Under the pieces are notes generated by a model. The model searched no databases and was not told where the DNA came from. It saw only the letters and a list, made by a program, of their open reading frames with translations. This document shows, piece by piece, positions 8,555 to 16,339 of a stretch of 64,000 nt of DNA; within the stretch, counting starts at the first letter, position 1, and each line of letters starts with the position of its first letter. The DNA lies in NCBI GenBank assembly GCA_963736355.1, contig CAVTOO010000003.1:62001-126000 (forward strand). The letters are read 5' to 3'. The translations under genes were made by a program, and so were the position numbers. The stretch comes from CAVTOO01 sp963736355. Its GTDB lineage: Bacteria; Pseudomonadota; Alphaproteobacteria; Rhizobiales; Xanthobacteraceae.

Positions 8555-9841
8555 ATGGAAATCGCGCTTCTCTTCGGCACCTTCTTTGTCCTGCTGTTCG
8601 CCGGTGTCGGCGTCGGCGTCGCCATGCTGATGGCGAGCATCATCAACGTCACGGTGTTCGGCTTCCCCCCGACCATCGTCGCAGAACGAACGCTCAACAC
8701 GCTCAACTCCTTCACGCTGCTGGCAGTCCCCTTTTTCATTCTGTCAGGCGTGATCATGAACCGCGGCGGGTTGACGGCGCGGATGGTTGACGTCTCCAAA
8801 GCCTTTGTCGGCCACTTCCGTGGCGGCACCGCCCACGTCAACGTGGTCGCCAACATGATCCTGTCGGGCGTTTCCGGATCGGCATCGGCCGATTGCGCCG
8901 CGATCGGCTCGATGCTCATTCCGACCATGAAGCGCGAAGGTTATCCGGCCGGCTTTGCCGCGGGACTGACCGCCGCCGCAAGCTGCATGGGCCCCATCAT
9001 CCCCCCCTCCATCGTCATGGTGATCTATGGCTCAATGACGAACCTGTCGATCGGCCGCCTTTTCCTCGGCGGCGCCGTGCCGGGAGTCATGATCGGGCTC
9101 GCCTGCATGGCGGTGGTCTGGTGGAAAGCGCGAACGCTGGGTTTTCCGCGTCACGAACGTTTGCCGATGCGCGAGCGCGGCCGGGTCATCTTCGGGGCGA
9201 TCCCGGCATTGCTGGCGCCCGGAATTATCATCGGCGGCATTGTCTCGGGTTACTACACCGCCACCGAAGCCGGCGTCGCCGCCTGCGTTTATGGGCTCTT
9301 CGTCGGCATCTTCATCTATCGGGAGCTGGGCTGGGCGGACATCAAGCCGATCCTGTCGGAGGCGGTCGAAATGACTGCGATCCCGATGTTCCTGTTTACC
9401 GCAGGCGGCGTCTTCGGCTGGCTGCTCACGATCTACGACTTCGGACCTTTGATGGTCGACTGGATGAAGAACTTCAGCTTCAGCCAGACTGTGATGCTTG
9501 TGGTCGTCGCCCTGCTGCTGCTGGCTGCCGGCATCGTCATTGACGGCCTCGCCGCACTCCTGATCTTCGTGCCGGTGTTCATGCCGCTGGTGCCCGCCTA
9601 TGGCATCGACCCGATCCACTTCGCGCTGCTCGTCATCATCATGATCATGATCGGCACCATCACCCCGCCGATCGGAATGCAGATCTACATTTCGTCGGCG
9701 ATCGCCAAGGTGTCGCTCTCGGAAATGACCTGCTGGCCGTTCGTCTGGGCGATGTTGGTGGTGGTGGCGCTGATCATTCTCTTTCCGCCGCTCGTGACGT
9801 TCCTGCCGAACCTGGTGTTCGGCGTGGCGCTCGTCCCCTAG
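8555..9841 (+). CDS. TRAP transporter large permease (DctM family)
   Basis: 428 residues, about 12 membrane segments. Typical DctM features: LAVPFFILSGVIMNRGG, VSGSASADCAAIGSMLIP, MGPIIPPSIVMVIYGS, TATEAGVAACVYG, and GTITPPIGMQIYI near the end. It forms the sodium-coupled translocation channel. ATG 8555 is translationally coupled to the dctQ-like gene (stop 8549-8551). It converges with azlD, whose stop is 14 bases away. Confidence 0.95.
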   Translation: MEIALLFGTFFVLLFAGVGVGVAMLMASIINVTVFGFPPTIVAERTLNTLNSFTLLAVPFFILSGVIMNRGGLTARMVDVSKAFVGHFRGGTAHVNVVANMILSGVSGSASADCAAIGSMLIPTMKREGYPAGFAAGLTAAASCMGPIIPPSIVMVIYGSMTNLSIGRLFLGGAVPGVMIGLACMAVVWWKARTLGFPRHERLPMRERGRVIFGAIPALLAPGIIIGGIVSGYYTATEAGVAACVYGLFVGIFIYRELGWADIKPILSEAVEMTAIPMFLFTAGGVFGWLLTIYDFGPLMVDWMKNFSFSQTVMLVVVALLLLAAGIVIDGLAALLIFVPVFMPLVPAYGIDPIHFALLVIIMIMIGTITPPIGMQIYISSAIAKVSLSEMTCWPFVWAMLVVVALIILFPPLVTFLPNLVFGVALVP

Positions 9842-9855
9842 CCGCAAGCGATCCC

Positions 9856-10206
9856 TCAGCTTGTCAGATAGCGGCCGATCAGCAGAACGGCCTCGGCGAC
9901 AATAACGGCGAGAAGCATCGAGCGGCGGACGCCGAGAAACACAGCAAGCCCGGCGACAACCGCGCTATACCGCACGAACGCCGGCACGGCTGCAAGCAGC
10001 GCCGGCGGCGCGATGAGGAGCTGGGCGATGACGGCCGCCATGATCGACGTCGTCACGAGGCGCACCCAGATGAAAACTTCAGTTCCCTCATCGATCCGCG
10101 CGCCAACCCACCAGCCGAAGAACCGCCAAATCTCGTTCGGAAGGAAACCAGCCAGCACGAGCGGAATGTAGAGCCGCCAATCGCCGAAGAACTCTGCGAT
10201 GCTCAT
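9856..10206 (-). CDS. azlD: AzlD domain protein (branched-chain amino acid export, small subunit)
   Basis: 116 residues with four hydrophobic segments and the AzlD-like GFLPNEIWR motif near the N-terminus. AzlD is the small partner of AzlC in branched-chain amino acid (or azaleucine) efflux. Its ATG at 10206 overlaps the end of the azlC gene by 4 bases, a typical AzlC-AzlD coupling. It faces the TRAP operon tail to tail, so it belongs to a separate transcript. Confidence 0.86.
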   Translation of the reverse strand: MSIAEFFGDWRLYIPLVLAGFLPNEIWRFFGWWVGARIDEGTEVFIWVRLVTTSIMAAVIAQLLIAPPALLAAVPAFVRYSAVVAGLAVFLGVRRSMLLAVIVAEAVLLIGRYLTS

Positions 10207-10940
10207 GGCGTCCTCCGCCAGCGGTCGACCGCATAGGCGATCGTGCCGCCGCTGAGGCCGCAGATGAGGATATCGATGCCCGTATCCGCGAGCGCGACAA
10301 TCGGCATCAGCGCGCCGCCAAGGCTGAGCGCAATCCAGTCGATATAGTTCCGGCAGCCCGCCGCCGCCGACAGCAAAAACGAATAGGCTGCCAGGAACAA
10401 AAGTCCGACGGCGATCACCGGCGGCATGCTCGCGGCCAGCATGTGGCCAGCGGCGATGGCCACCGTGCCCATCCCGATCAGGCCGACGCCATATCCGTTG
10501 CAGAAAATAATGCGCCGGTGCCTTGGAATGTGCGGAACGACCCGCAGGGTTTCCAGCATGAAGGTGATTGCAGTGAAGTGCGCGGGCAGCAGCAGATGGC
10601 TGCGCGGGGTGTCCTTATCGCGCAGTTGCGGCAGAACAGTCACGACCATCGGGAACAGACGGAATCCCGACAGCGCCACGGCTACCGCGATCTGCGGCAA
10701 CGCCACTCCTGCGCCGAGCAACGTGATCAGCACAAGTTGCGCAGGCCCCGCCCAGACGACGGTATTCAGGATGATCGTCCAGCCGAGCGAGAAGCCGAAA
10801 TCATGCGCCAGCGCGCCGGTGCCGACGAACATGCCCATCAGGGCATAGGTCGTGGCGCAGCGCGGCGCATGAGTCAGCCCGCGAAGGAAGGCCGCCGACC
10901 GAGTCGGCAGGTCGAATTCTTGCGATTCAGCGGCAGTCAC
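10203..10940 (-). CDS. azlC: AzlC family branched-chain amino acid permease
   Basis: About 245 residues, seven to eight membrane segments, with the AzlC motif GFSLGWTIILNTVVWAGPAQ and SGFRLFPMVVTVLPQLR. AzlC forms the export pore with AzlD. I prefer GTG 10940 because the longer in-frame reading (to 10994) would begin inside the clpA terminator hairpin; the ribosome site is weak, so the start is uncertain. The conserved region begins near RSAAFLRGL. It lies downstream of clpA on the same strand but behind that terminator. Confidence 0.86.
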   Translation of the reverse strand: MTAAESQEFDLPTRSAAFLRGLTHAPRCATTYALMGMFVGTGALAHDFGFSLGWTIILNTVVWAGPAQLVLITLLGAGVALPQIAVAVALSGFRLFPMVVTVLPQLRDKDTPRSHLLLPAHFTAITFMLETLRVVPHIPRHRRIIFCNGYGVGLIGMGTVAIAAGHMLAASMPPVIAVGLLFLAAYSFLLSAAAGCRNYIDWIALSLGGALMPIVALADTGIDILICGLSGGTIAYAVDRWRRTP

Positions 10941-10994
10941 AGGAATCCCGGCAGCGTCAGCGCACAGAACATGCGCGCCTCCACCCACAAACAA

Positions 10995-11034
10995 AAAGGC
11001 CGGCGGTCAAGAGACCGCCGGCCGATTTACCCTG
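10995..11034 (-). terminator. rho-independent terminator of clpA
   Basis: Read on the minus strand, GGCCGGCGGTC and GACCGCCGGCC form an 11-base GC-rich stem with a short loop, followed by TTTTTGTTTG. It sits about 30 bases after the clpA stop codon. Confidence 0.9.
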
Positions 11035-11060
11035 CAAAAGCAGCGATGGCCTATGCGCTT

Positions 11061-13412
11061 TTACGCGACCGCGGGCGCCTTCGGCTTGCGCGGCGCACGC
11101 TTGCTCGGCAGCTTCTCCGGCTTCGGCGTCACCGGCCCGTCGAGGAACTCGAAACCGATCTTGTCCTCGCCGTCGACTGTCGTCAGCACGACACGGACAT
11201 GACCGCCACCCTTGAGCTTGCCGAACAGAACCTCGTCGGCGAGCGGCTTCTTGATGTGCTCCTGAATGATGCGCGCCATCGGGCGTGCGCCCATCTGCTC
11301 GTCATAGCCATTCTTGATCAGCCACTTCGACGCCGGATCGGTCAGTTCGATCGTCACGTCGCGGTCGGCCAACTGCGCTTCGAGCTGAAGCACGAACTTC
11401 TCGACGACCTTGCCGATCACGTCTTCGTTCAGATGCGCGAAGGTGATGACCGAGTCGAGGCGATTGCGGAACTCAGGAGAGAAGGTCCTGTTGATCGCTT
11501 CCACGTCGTCCCCTTCCCGCTTGCTGCGGGTGAAGCCGAACGCCTGACGCGCCATATCGGCCGCGCCGGCATTGGTCGTCATGATCAGAATGACGTTGCG
11601 GAAGTTGACCTGCTTGCCGTTGTGATCGGTGAGCCGGCCGTGATCCATGATCTGCAGCAGCACGTTGAACAGATCGGGATGTGCCTTCTCGATTTCGTCG
11701 AGCAGCACCACGCAATGCGGATGCTGGTCGACGCCGTCGGTCAGCAGGCCGCCCTGGTCAAAGCCGACATAGCCCGGAGGCGCGCCGATCAGGCGCGATA
11801 CGGTATGCCGCTCCATGTATTCCGACATGTCGAAGCGCAAAATCTCGACGCCGAGCGACGCAGCCAACTGCTTGGCGACTTCGGTCTTGCCGACGCCCGT
11901 GGGGCCGGAGAACAGATAGCTGCCGATCGGCTTCTCGGGTTCGCGCAAGCCCGCGCGTGCGAGCTTGATCGATGCCGACAACGCATCGATGGCCTTGTCC
12001 TGACCGAACACGACGCGCTTGAGCGTCTGCTCGAGATGCTTGAGCACCTCGGCATCGTCCTTCGAGACGGACTTGGGCGGGATGCGCGCCATGGTCGCGA
12101 TCGTCGTCTCGATTTCCTTGACGCCGATGGTCTTCTTGCGACGGCTTTCGGGCAGCAGCATCTGAGCCGCGCCAGACTCGTCGATCACGTCGATCGCCTT
12201 GTCGGGCAGCTTGCGATCATGGATGTAGCGCGCCGACAATTCGACTGCCGCCTCCACCGCATCGTTGGTGTACTTCAGCTTGTGGTAATCCTCGAAGTAG
12301 GGCTTCAGCCCCTTGATGATCGCAATCGCATCCGCGACCGTCGGCTCGTTGACGTCGATCTTCTGGAAGCGGCGAACCAGCGCGCGATCCTTCTCGAAGT
12401 ACTGGCGATACTCCTTGTAGGTCGTCGAGCCCATGCAACGCAGCGAACCTGACGCCAGCGCCGGCTTGAGGAGATTGGACGCATCCATCGCGCCGCCGGA
12501 CGTCGCACCGGCGCCGATCACAGTATGAATCTCGTCGATGAACAGGATCGCATTGGGATGCGCTTCCAGTTCCTTGATGACCTGCTTGAGGCGCTCCTCG
12601 AAATCGCCGCGATAGCGCGTGCCTGCGAGCAGCGTGCCCATGTCGAGCGAGAACACGGTGGCGCCCGCGAGAACCTCGGGCACTTCGCCGTTGACGATGC
12701 GGCGCGCAAGACCTTCCGCGATCGCCGTCTTGCCGACGCCGGCTTCGCCGACGAACAGCGGATTATTCTTCTGACGGCGGCACAGCACCTGAATGGTGCG
12801 GTTGATTTCAGCGGTGCGGCCGATCAACGGATCGATCTTGCCTTCACGCGACTTCTTGTTGAGGTTGACGCAATAAGCCTCCAGCGCGTCGCCCTTCTTC
12901 TTGGACTCCTCGCCGGGCTTCGTCTCGGTCTCTTCGTCGACGCCGCGCACGGGCCGCGACTCCGAGCTACCCGGACGCTTGGCAATGCCGTGGCTGATGT
13001 AGTTGACCGCGTCGTAGCGCGTCATGTCCTGCTCCTGCAGGAAATAGGCGGCATGGCTCTCGCGCTCGGCGAAGATCGCCACGAGCACATTGGCGCCCGT
13101 GACCTCCTCGCGGCCCGAAGACTGCACGTGGATCACCGCGCGCTGAATGACGCGCTGGAACCCGGCGGTCGGCTTCGAATCCTCGGCCCCTTCGGTGACG
13201 AGGTTCTCAAATTCTGTTTCGAGATAGTTGACGAGGCTGGCGCGCAGCTTGTCGAGATCGACATTGCACGCACGCATCACGGCGGCGGCGTCCTGATCGT
13301 CAATCAGCGACAGCAGAAGATGTTCAAGCGTTGCAAACTGGTGATGACGCTCGTTGGCGATGGCCAGAGCGCGGTGCAACGATTGTTCGAGGCTGTGCGA
13401 AAAAGTAGGCAT
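11061..13412 (-). CDS. clpA: ATP-dependent Clp protease ATP-binding subunit ClpA
   Basis: 783 residues, usual ClpA length plus a basic tail. Order: N-domain for ClpS and substrates (1-145), first AAA+ module with Walker A GEAGVGKT at 222-229 and Walker B FIDEIH at 291-296, second AAA+ module with GPTGVGKT at 503-510 and LLDEIEKAH near 570, and an AFGF tripeptide region near 624-627 in the place of the ClpP-docking IGL/F loop. A Lys/Pro-rich C-terminal extension (about 25 residues) follows. ClpA unfolds proteins, including N-degron substrates delivered by ClpS, and threads them into ClpP. clpS is 30 bases upstream on the same strand. The gene is free of frame breaks. Confidence 0.97.
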   Translation of the reverse strand: MPTFSHSLEQSLHRALAIANERHHQFATLEHLLLSLIDDQDAAAVMRACNVDLDKLRASLVNYLETEFENLVTEGAEDSKPTAGFQRVIQRAVIHVQSSGREEVTGANVLVAIFAERESHAAYFLQEQDMTRYDAVNYISHGIAKRPGSSESRPVRGVDEETETKPGEESKKKGDALEAYCVNLNKKSREGKIDPLIGRTAEINRTIQVLCRRQKNNPLFVGEAGVGKTAIAEGLARRIVNGEVPEVLAGATVFSLDMGTLLAGTRYRGDFEERLKQVIKELEAHPNAILFIDEIHTVIGAGATSGGAMDASNLLKPALASGSLRCMGSTTYKEYRQYFEKDRALVRRFQKIDVNEPTVADAIAIIKGLKPYFEDYHKLKYTNDAVEAAVELSARYIHDRKLPDKAIDVIDESGAAQMLLPESRRKKTIGVKEIETTIATMARIPPKSVSKDDAEVLKHLEQTLKRVVFGQDKAIDALSASIKLARAGLREPEKPIGSYLFSGPTGVGKTEVAKQLAASLGVEILRFDMSEYMERHTVSRLIGAPPGYVGFDQGGLLTDGVDQHPHCVVLLDEIEKAHPDLFNVLLQIMDHGRLTDHNGKQVNFRNVILIMTTNAGAADMARQAFGFTRSKREGDDVEAINRTFSPEFRNRLDSVITFAHLNEDVIGKVVEKFVLQLEAQLADRDVTIELTDPASKWLIKNGYDEQMGARPMARIIQEHIKKPLADEVLFGKLKGGGHVRVVLTTVDGEDKIGFEFLDGPVTPKPEKLPSKRAPRKPKAPAVA

Positions 13413-13442
13413 TTCGTTCCTTATGTCCCAGCCGCTTCGAGG

Positions 13443-13778
13443 TTACTTCTTTTCCATGACACATTGCAAAGGATGTTGATGCTTGCGCGCAAAATCCATG
13501 ACCTGTGTCACTTTGGTTTCGGCAACTTCATAGGTAAAGACGCCGCACTCGCCGATTCCGTGATGGTGGACGTGAAGCATGATCTTTGTGGCAGCTTCGA
13601 CATCCTTTTGAAAAAAACGTTCCAGCACATGAACGACGAATTCCATCGGCGTGTAATCGTCGTTGAGAATAAGGACGCGATAAAGGCTTGGCCGTTTGAC
13701 CTGCGGCTTGACCCTCGTGATGACGGACGTCCCCGGTCCCGACGCGCCGTTGCCTTTGCCGCCCTCCTGCCCAGCCAT
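13443..13778 (-). CDS. clpS: ATP-dependent Clp protease adaptor ClpS
   Basis: 112 residues from ATG 13778 (an in-frame ATG at 13847 would add 23 residues). The ClpS core is clear: RPSLYRVLILNDDYTPMEFVVHVLERFF, with the Asp pair that binds the N-degron amino group, then MLHVHHHGIGECGVFTYEVAETK and the C-terminal HQHPLQCVMEKK. The flexible Gly-rich N-terminal tail is the part that enters the ClpA pore. I prefer 13778 because alphaproteobacterial ClpS proteins typically begin with such a short Gly-rich tail. It probably forms an operon with clpA. Confidence 0.93.
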   Translation of the reverse strand: MAGQEGGKGNGASGPGTSVITRVKPQVKRPSLYRVLILNDDYTPMEFVVHVLERFFQKDVEAATKIMLHVHHHGIGECGVFTYEVAETKVTQVMDFARKHQHPLQCVMEKK

Positions 13779-13847
13779 GGACAGAGGCAGCCTCCGGCCA
13801 GGACGGCGTCCGGCCGAAAACGTCAGTTTGGTCGACAATTCAGGCAT

Positions 13848-14258
13848 GGCGGTAGTGCAGTCCCTAGGCAGTCTGGCCGGGCCCCCACTGGCCCTGCGGT
13901 CGGGACATCATAGTAGAGTCCCCCCGGCGGTTTCCAGATCGCTTAAGAGCTTAATTAACGCCGCAATTACAGTCAGTTCGACCAGACACGGCAACAAATG
14001 TGGGACTATTTTGCCGCAATGCAAGGGTTGGCGCCCGCTGGCGCCGCCACGGGGGTGCCGCAGCGGCCCGGCCAGCGTGGTTAAGCGTCCCTGACGCCCA
14101 GGGCGCAAAAGCCTGTTCCGCCATTGAGGCTTTCTTGGCCACGTCGCGCGCCCACCACGGCTGCGGCCGATACAACCTCGTTTCTGAGATCGATTTTACT
14201 GGCTCTTCATCCCTGCCCTTTAGGACTGGCACGATAGATTTCAACTGTGGTGACAGCC
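13848..14258. other. intergenic region between clpS and the divergent vWA gene
   Basis: About 400 bases without a convincing gene on either strand. It should hold the promoters of clpS-clpA (minus) and of the vWA gene (plus). I could not pick a convincing -35/-10 pair by eye. It contains a GC-rich segment around 14030-14075 with several short inverted CGGCC/GGCCG words. Confidence 0.5.
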
Positions 14259-15593
14259 ATGAATCATGTTTCGAAGTTGCTGCGCCTGACCCGTTCGGTC
14301 AAGGCACTTGCCGGCGACAACCGCGGCAACGTGGCAATGATATTCGGGCTCGCGATGTTCCCGCTGATCGGCTGTGTCGGCGCCGCCGTCGACTACAGCC
14401 GCGCGAACAACGCCCGCGCCGCAATGCAGGCCGCACTGGATTCCACCTCCTTGATGCTGTCAAAGGAGGCCACCAAGCTGTCGCCGGAACAGCTCACTCA
14501 AAAGTCGTCTGACTATTTCAACGCGATCTTCAAGCATCCCGAAGCCGAGGGTGTCGCGGTGACAGCAGCGTACGCTTATAATTCGGGCGGCAGCCACGTT
14601 ATCAACATGACCAGTTCGGCCGATGTGCCGACGGAATTCATGCGCGTGCTGGGATACAACACCATCAAGATTTCATCCACCGCGGTCTCGTCGTGGGGCG
14701 GAACGCGCGTCCGCGTGGCGCTGGCGCTGGATACCACCGGCTCGATGGCGCAGGCCGGCAAGATGGCCGCGCTCAAGCCGGCAGCCAAGAAGCTGATCAG
14801 CATCCTTCAGGATACGGCCAAGGTGAAGGGCGACGTCTACATCTCGATCGTGCCCTTCTCCAAGGACGTCAATGTCGGGTCCAGCAACTACAATCAGACC
14901 TGGATCAAGTGGGACGCCTGGGACGCCGCTAACGGCACCTGCACCAAGAGCGGTTCAAACAAGACGACATGTCTGAACAATAACGGCAAATGGACGCCGA
15001 AGGCCCACAGCACGTGGAACGGCTGCGTCATGGACCGTGACCAGAGCTACGACCAGAAGAACGATACGCCGACGACGATGACACCAGGCACGCTGTTCTG
15101 GGCCGAGCAGCATGCCGATTGCCCGACGTCGCTGCTGCCGCTGAGCGATGTGTTTGTGAGCACGGAGCTGAACGCTCTGAATGCCAAGATCGACGCCCTC
15201 TCGCCCGATGGCAACACCAATCAGGGAATTGGACTGGCGTGGGCCTGGCAGACGCTATCAGCCGGGCCGTTTTCCTACCCGGCCCATGAGCCCGACTTCC
15301 AGTACGAAAAGCATGTCGTGCTGATGTCGGACGGTGCGAACACCGAAAACCGCTGGTCGAGCAGCACCGCCACGATCAACGGACGCCAGGCGACGACGTG
15401 CGCAAACATGAAGGCCGCCGGCATCACGATTTATGCGGTGCAGGTCGAAACCTCCGGCGGTGCGGATCAGGCCGTGATGAAGAACTGCGCCAGCGACGCG
15501 AACAAGTTCAAGAAGATCTCGGACGCGACCCAGCTGACGCAGGTGTTCGCGGATATCGCCACACAGATTTCGAAGCTGCGCCTGACGAACTGA
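14259..15593 (+). CDS. TadE/TadG-like vWA domain protein
   Basis: About 444 residues. The N-terminus has a basic stretch, GDNRGNVAMIFGLAMFPLIG and one membrane helix, the TadE/TadG-type class III signal region. A von Willebrand A domain starts at ALDTTGSMAQ (MIDAS variant D-x-T-x-S) and includes DGNTNQGIGLAWAW and VVLMSDGANT. Between them lies a Trp/Cys/Asn-rich insert (roughly residues 205-285) with several cysteines that may be disulfide-bonded outside. TadG-like proteins belong to Flp pilus assembly; no other tad genes are here. GTG 14247 is an alternative start. A strong terminator follows. Confidence 0.82.
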   Translation: MNHVSKLLRLTRSVKALAGDNRGNVAMIFGLAMFPLIGCVGAAVDYSRANNARAAMQAALDSTSLMLSKEATKLSPEQLTQKSSDYFNAIFKHPEAEGVAVTAAYAYNSGGSHVINMTSSADVPTEFMRVLGYNTIKISSTAVSSWGGTRVRVALALDTTGSMAQAGKMAALKPAAKKLISILQDTAKVKGDVYISIVPFSKDVNVGSSNYNQTWIKWDAWDAANGTCTKSGSNKTTCLNNNGKWTPKAHSTWNGCVMDRDQSYDQKNDTPTTMTPGTLFWAEQHADCPTSLLPLSDVFVSTELNALNAKIDALSPDGNTNQGIGLAWAWQTLSAGPFSYPAHEPDFQYEKHVVLMSDGANTENRWSSSTATINGRQATTCANMKAAGITIYAVQVETSGGADQAVMKNCASDANKFKKISDATQLTQVFADIATQISKLRLTN

Positions 15594-15618
15594 TCCGCAG
15601 CACCGCGAACCAAAAGAA

Positions 15619-15646
15619 AAGCCCGGCCGAAAGGCCGGGCTTTTTG
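15619..15646. terminator. bidirectional rho-independent terminator
   Basis: AAGCCCGGCC / GGCCGGGCTT stem with a GAAA tetraloop and TTTTTGTTTG on the plus side; the minus side also ends in a T-rich run (CTTTTCTTTTG). It lies between the convergent vWA gene and phasin gene and can serve both. Confidence 0.92.
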
Positions 15647-15666
15647 TTTGCGTCAAACGCGGAAGA

Positions 15667-15948
15667 TTACTTGACCTTCGGCATATAGGCTTCGAACGGC
15701 TTGGCGGCGTCTTTGGCCAGACCGGTGTAGAATTCGCCGATCTTGGTGGCTTCGCCGACAAACGCTTCATAAGCCGACTTGGCGTAGTCCTGCTGAAGCT
15801 CGAGCACCTTGTCGAAAGACTTGGCGCCGGCGAGCTTTTCAAAGAACGCGCTGCCGTCCTCGAAGGATTTCTTGGTGTAGCTGGTGATCGACGTGGAGAT
15901 CGCCTGCAGATTGGTCGCGTAGGCCTGCATGTCTTCGGTCTTGATCAT
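15667..15948 (-). CDS. phasin family protein
   Basis: 93 residues, almost all alpha-helical, of the rhizobial Phasin_2 type: YATNLQAISTSITSYTKKSFEDG, FEKLAGAKSFDKVLELQQDYAKSAYE, FYTGLAKDAAKPFE. Phasins coat polyhydroxybutyrate granules. ATG 15948 has GAGGA about 9 bases upstream; in-frame codons further upstream would read through the likely promoter and operator. Two TGC-N3-GCA boxes about 60-100 bases upstream suggest control by a PhaR-type PHB-responsive repressor. Confidence 0.92.
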   Translation of the reverse strand: MIKTEDMQAYATNLQAISTSITSYTKKSFEDGSAFFEKLAGAKSFDKVLELQQDYAKSAYEAFVGEATKIGEFYTGLAKDAAKPFEAYMPKVK

Positions 15949-16003
15949 GGCTTTGTCCTCGGTGGGTGTTTCTGGGGTATCTTCCAAACTTGGAATCAAT
16001 ATA

Positions 16004-16044
16004 TTGCACTGCACAAAAATATCAAGGCCTATGTTGCAATGCAC
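16004..16044. promoter_or_regulatory. two TGC-N3-GCA boxes, candidate PhaR operators of the phasin gene
   Basis: TTGCACTGCAC (16004-16014) and TTGCAATGCAC (16034-16044) are near-identical, each a symmetric TGCA-N-TGCA, spaced exactly 30 bases apart (three helical turns), in an AT-rich stretch upstream of the phasin gene. PhaR of Paracoccus/Rhodobacter relatives recognises a TGC-N3-GCA core; applying that here is inference. Confidence 0.7.
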
Positions 16045-16339
16045 CAATTTAACGGTTCAGAGAAATTTAAGGACTGTGGCAACGGTTGATTAACCCTTTG
16101 GCAACGCGCCCGGCCTACCGTGAGGGGATGGACCGCCCCATGCGGGCAGACCGGTGGAAAAGCTCGGTTTTGCAGTCCTTTAGGCCACAATTCGGCCCCA
16201 GGGCTGATGACCAGTGCAACTGGCTGCCGGATGCTCGCAGGGCTCGTGTGACAGGATCTGGCCGCTACCGGGGTAACCGCCAAAACGCCTCTCAGGGCGG
16301 AAGCTTGGGCCAGACGACAAGAACTGGACGGGGGAGTTG

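Noticed and set aside
10443..12452. Very long plus-strand open frame opposite azlC and clpA
   Set aside because: It is the antisense shadow of clpA and azlC in GC-rich DNA; the composition is Arg/His/Gln-rich and no family is recognisable, whereas clpA on the other strand is complete.
12525..13913. Long plus-strand open frame opposite clpA/clpS
   Set aside because: Antisense shadow with no domain; clpA and clpS are unambiguous.
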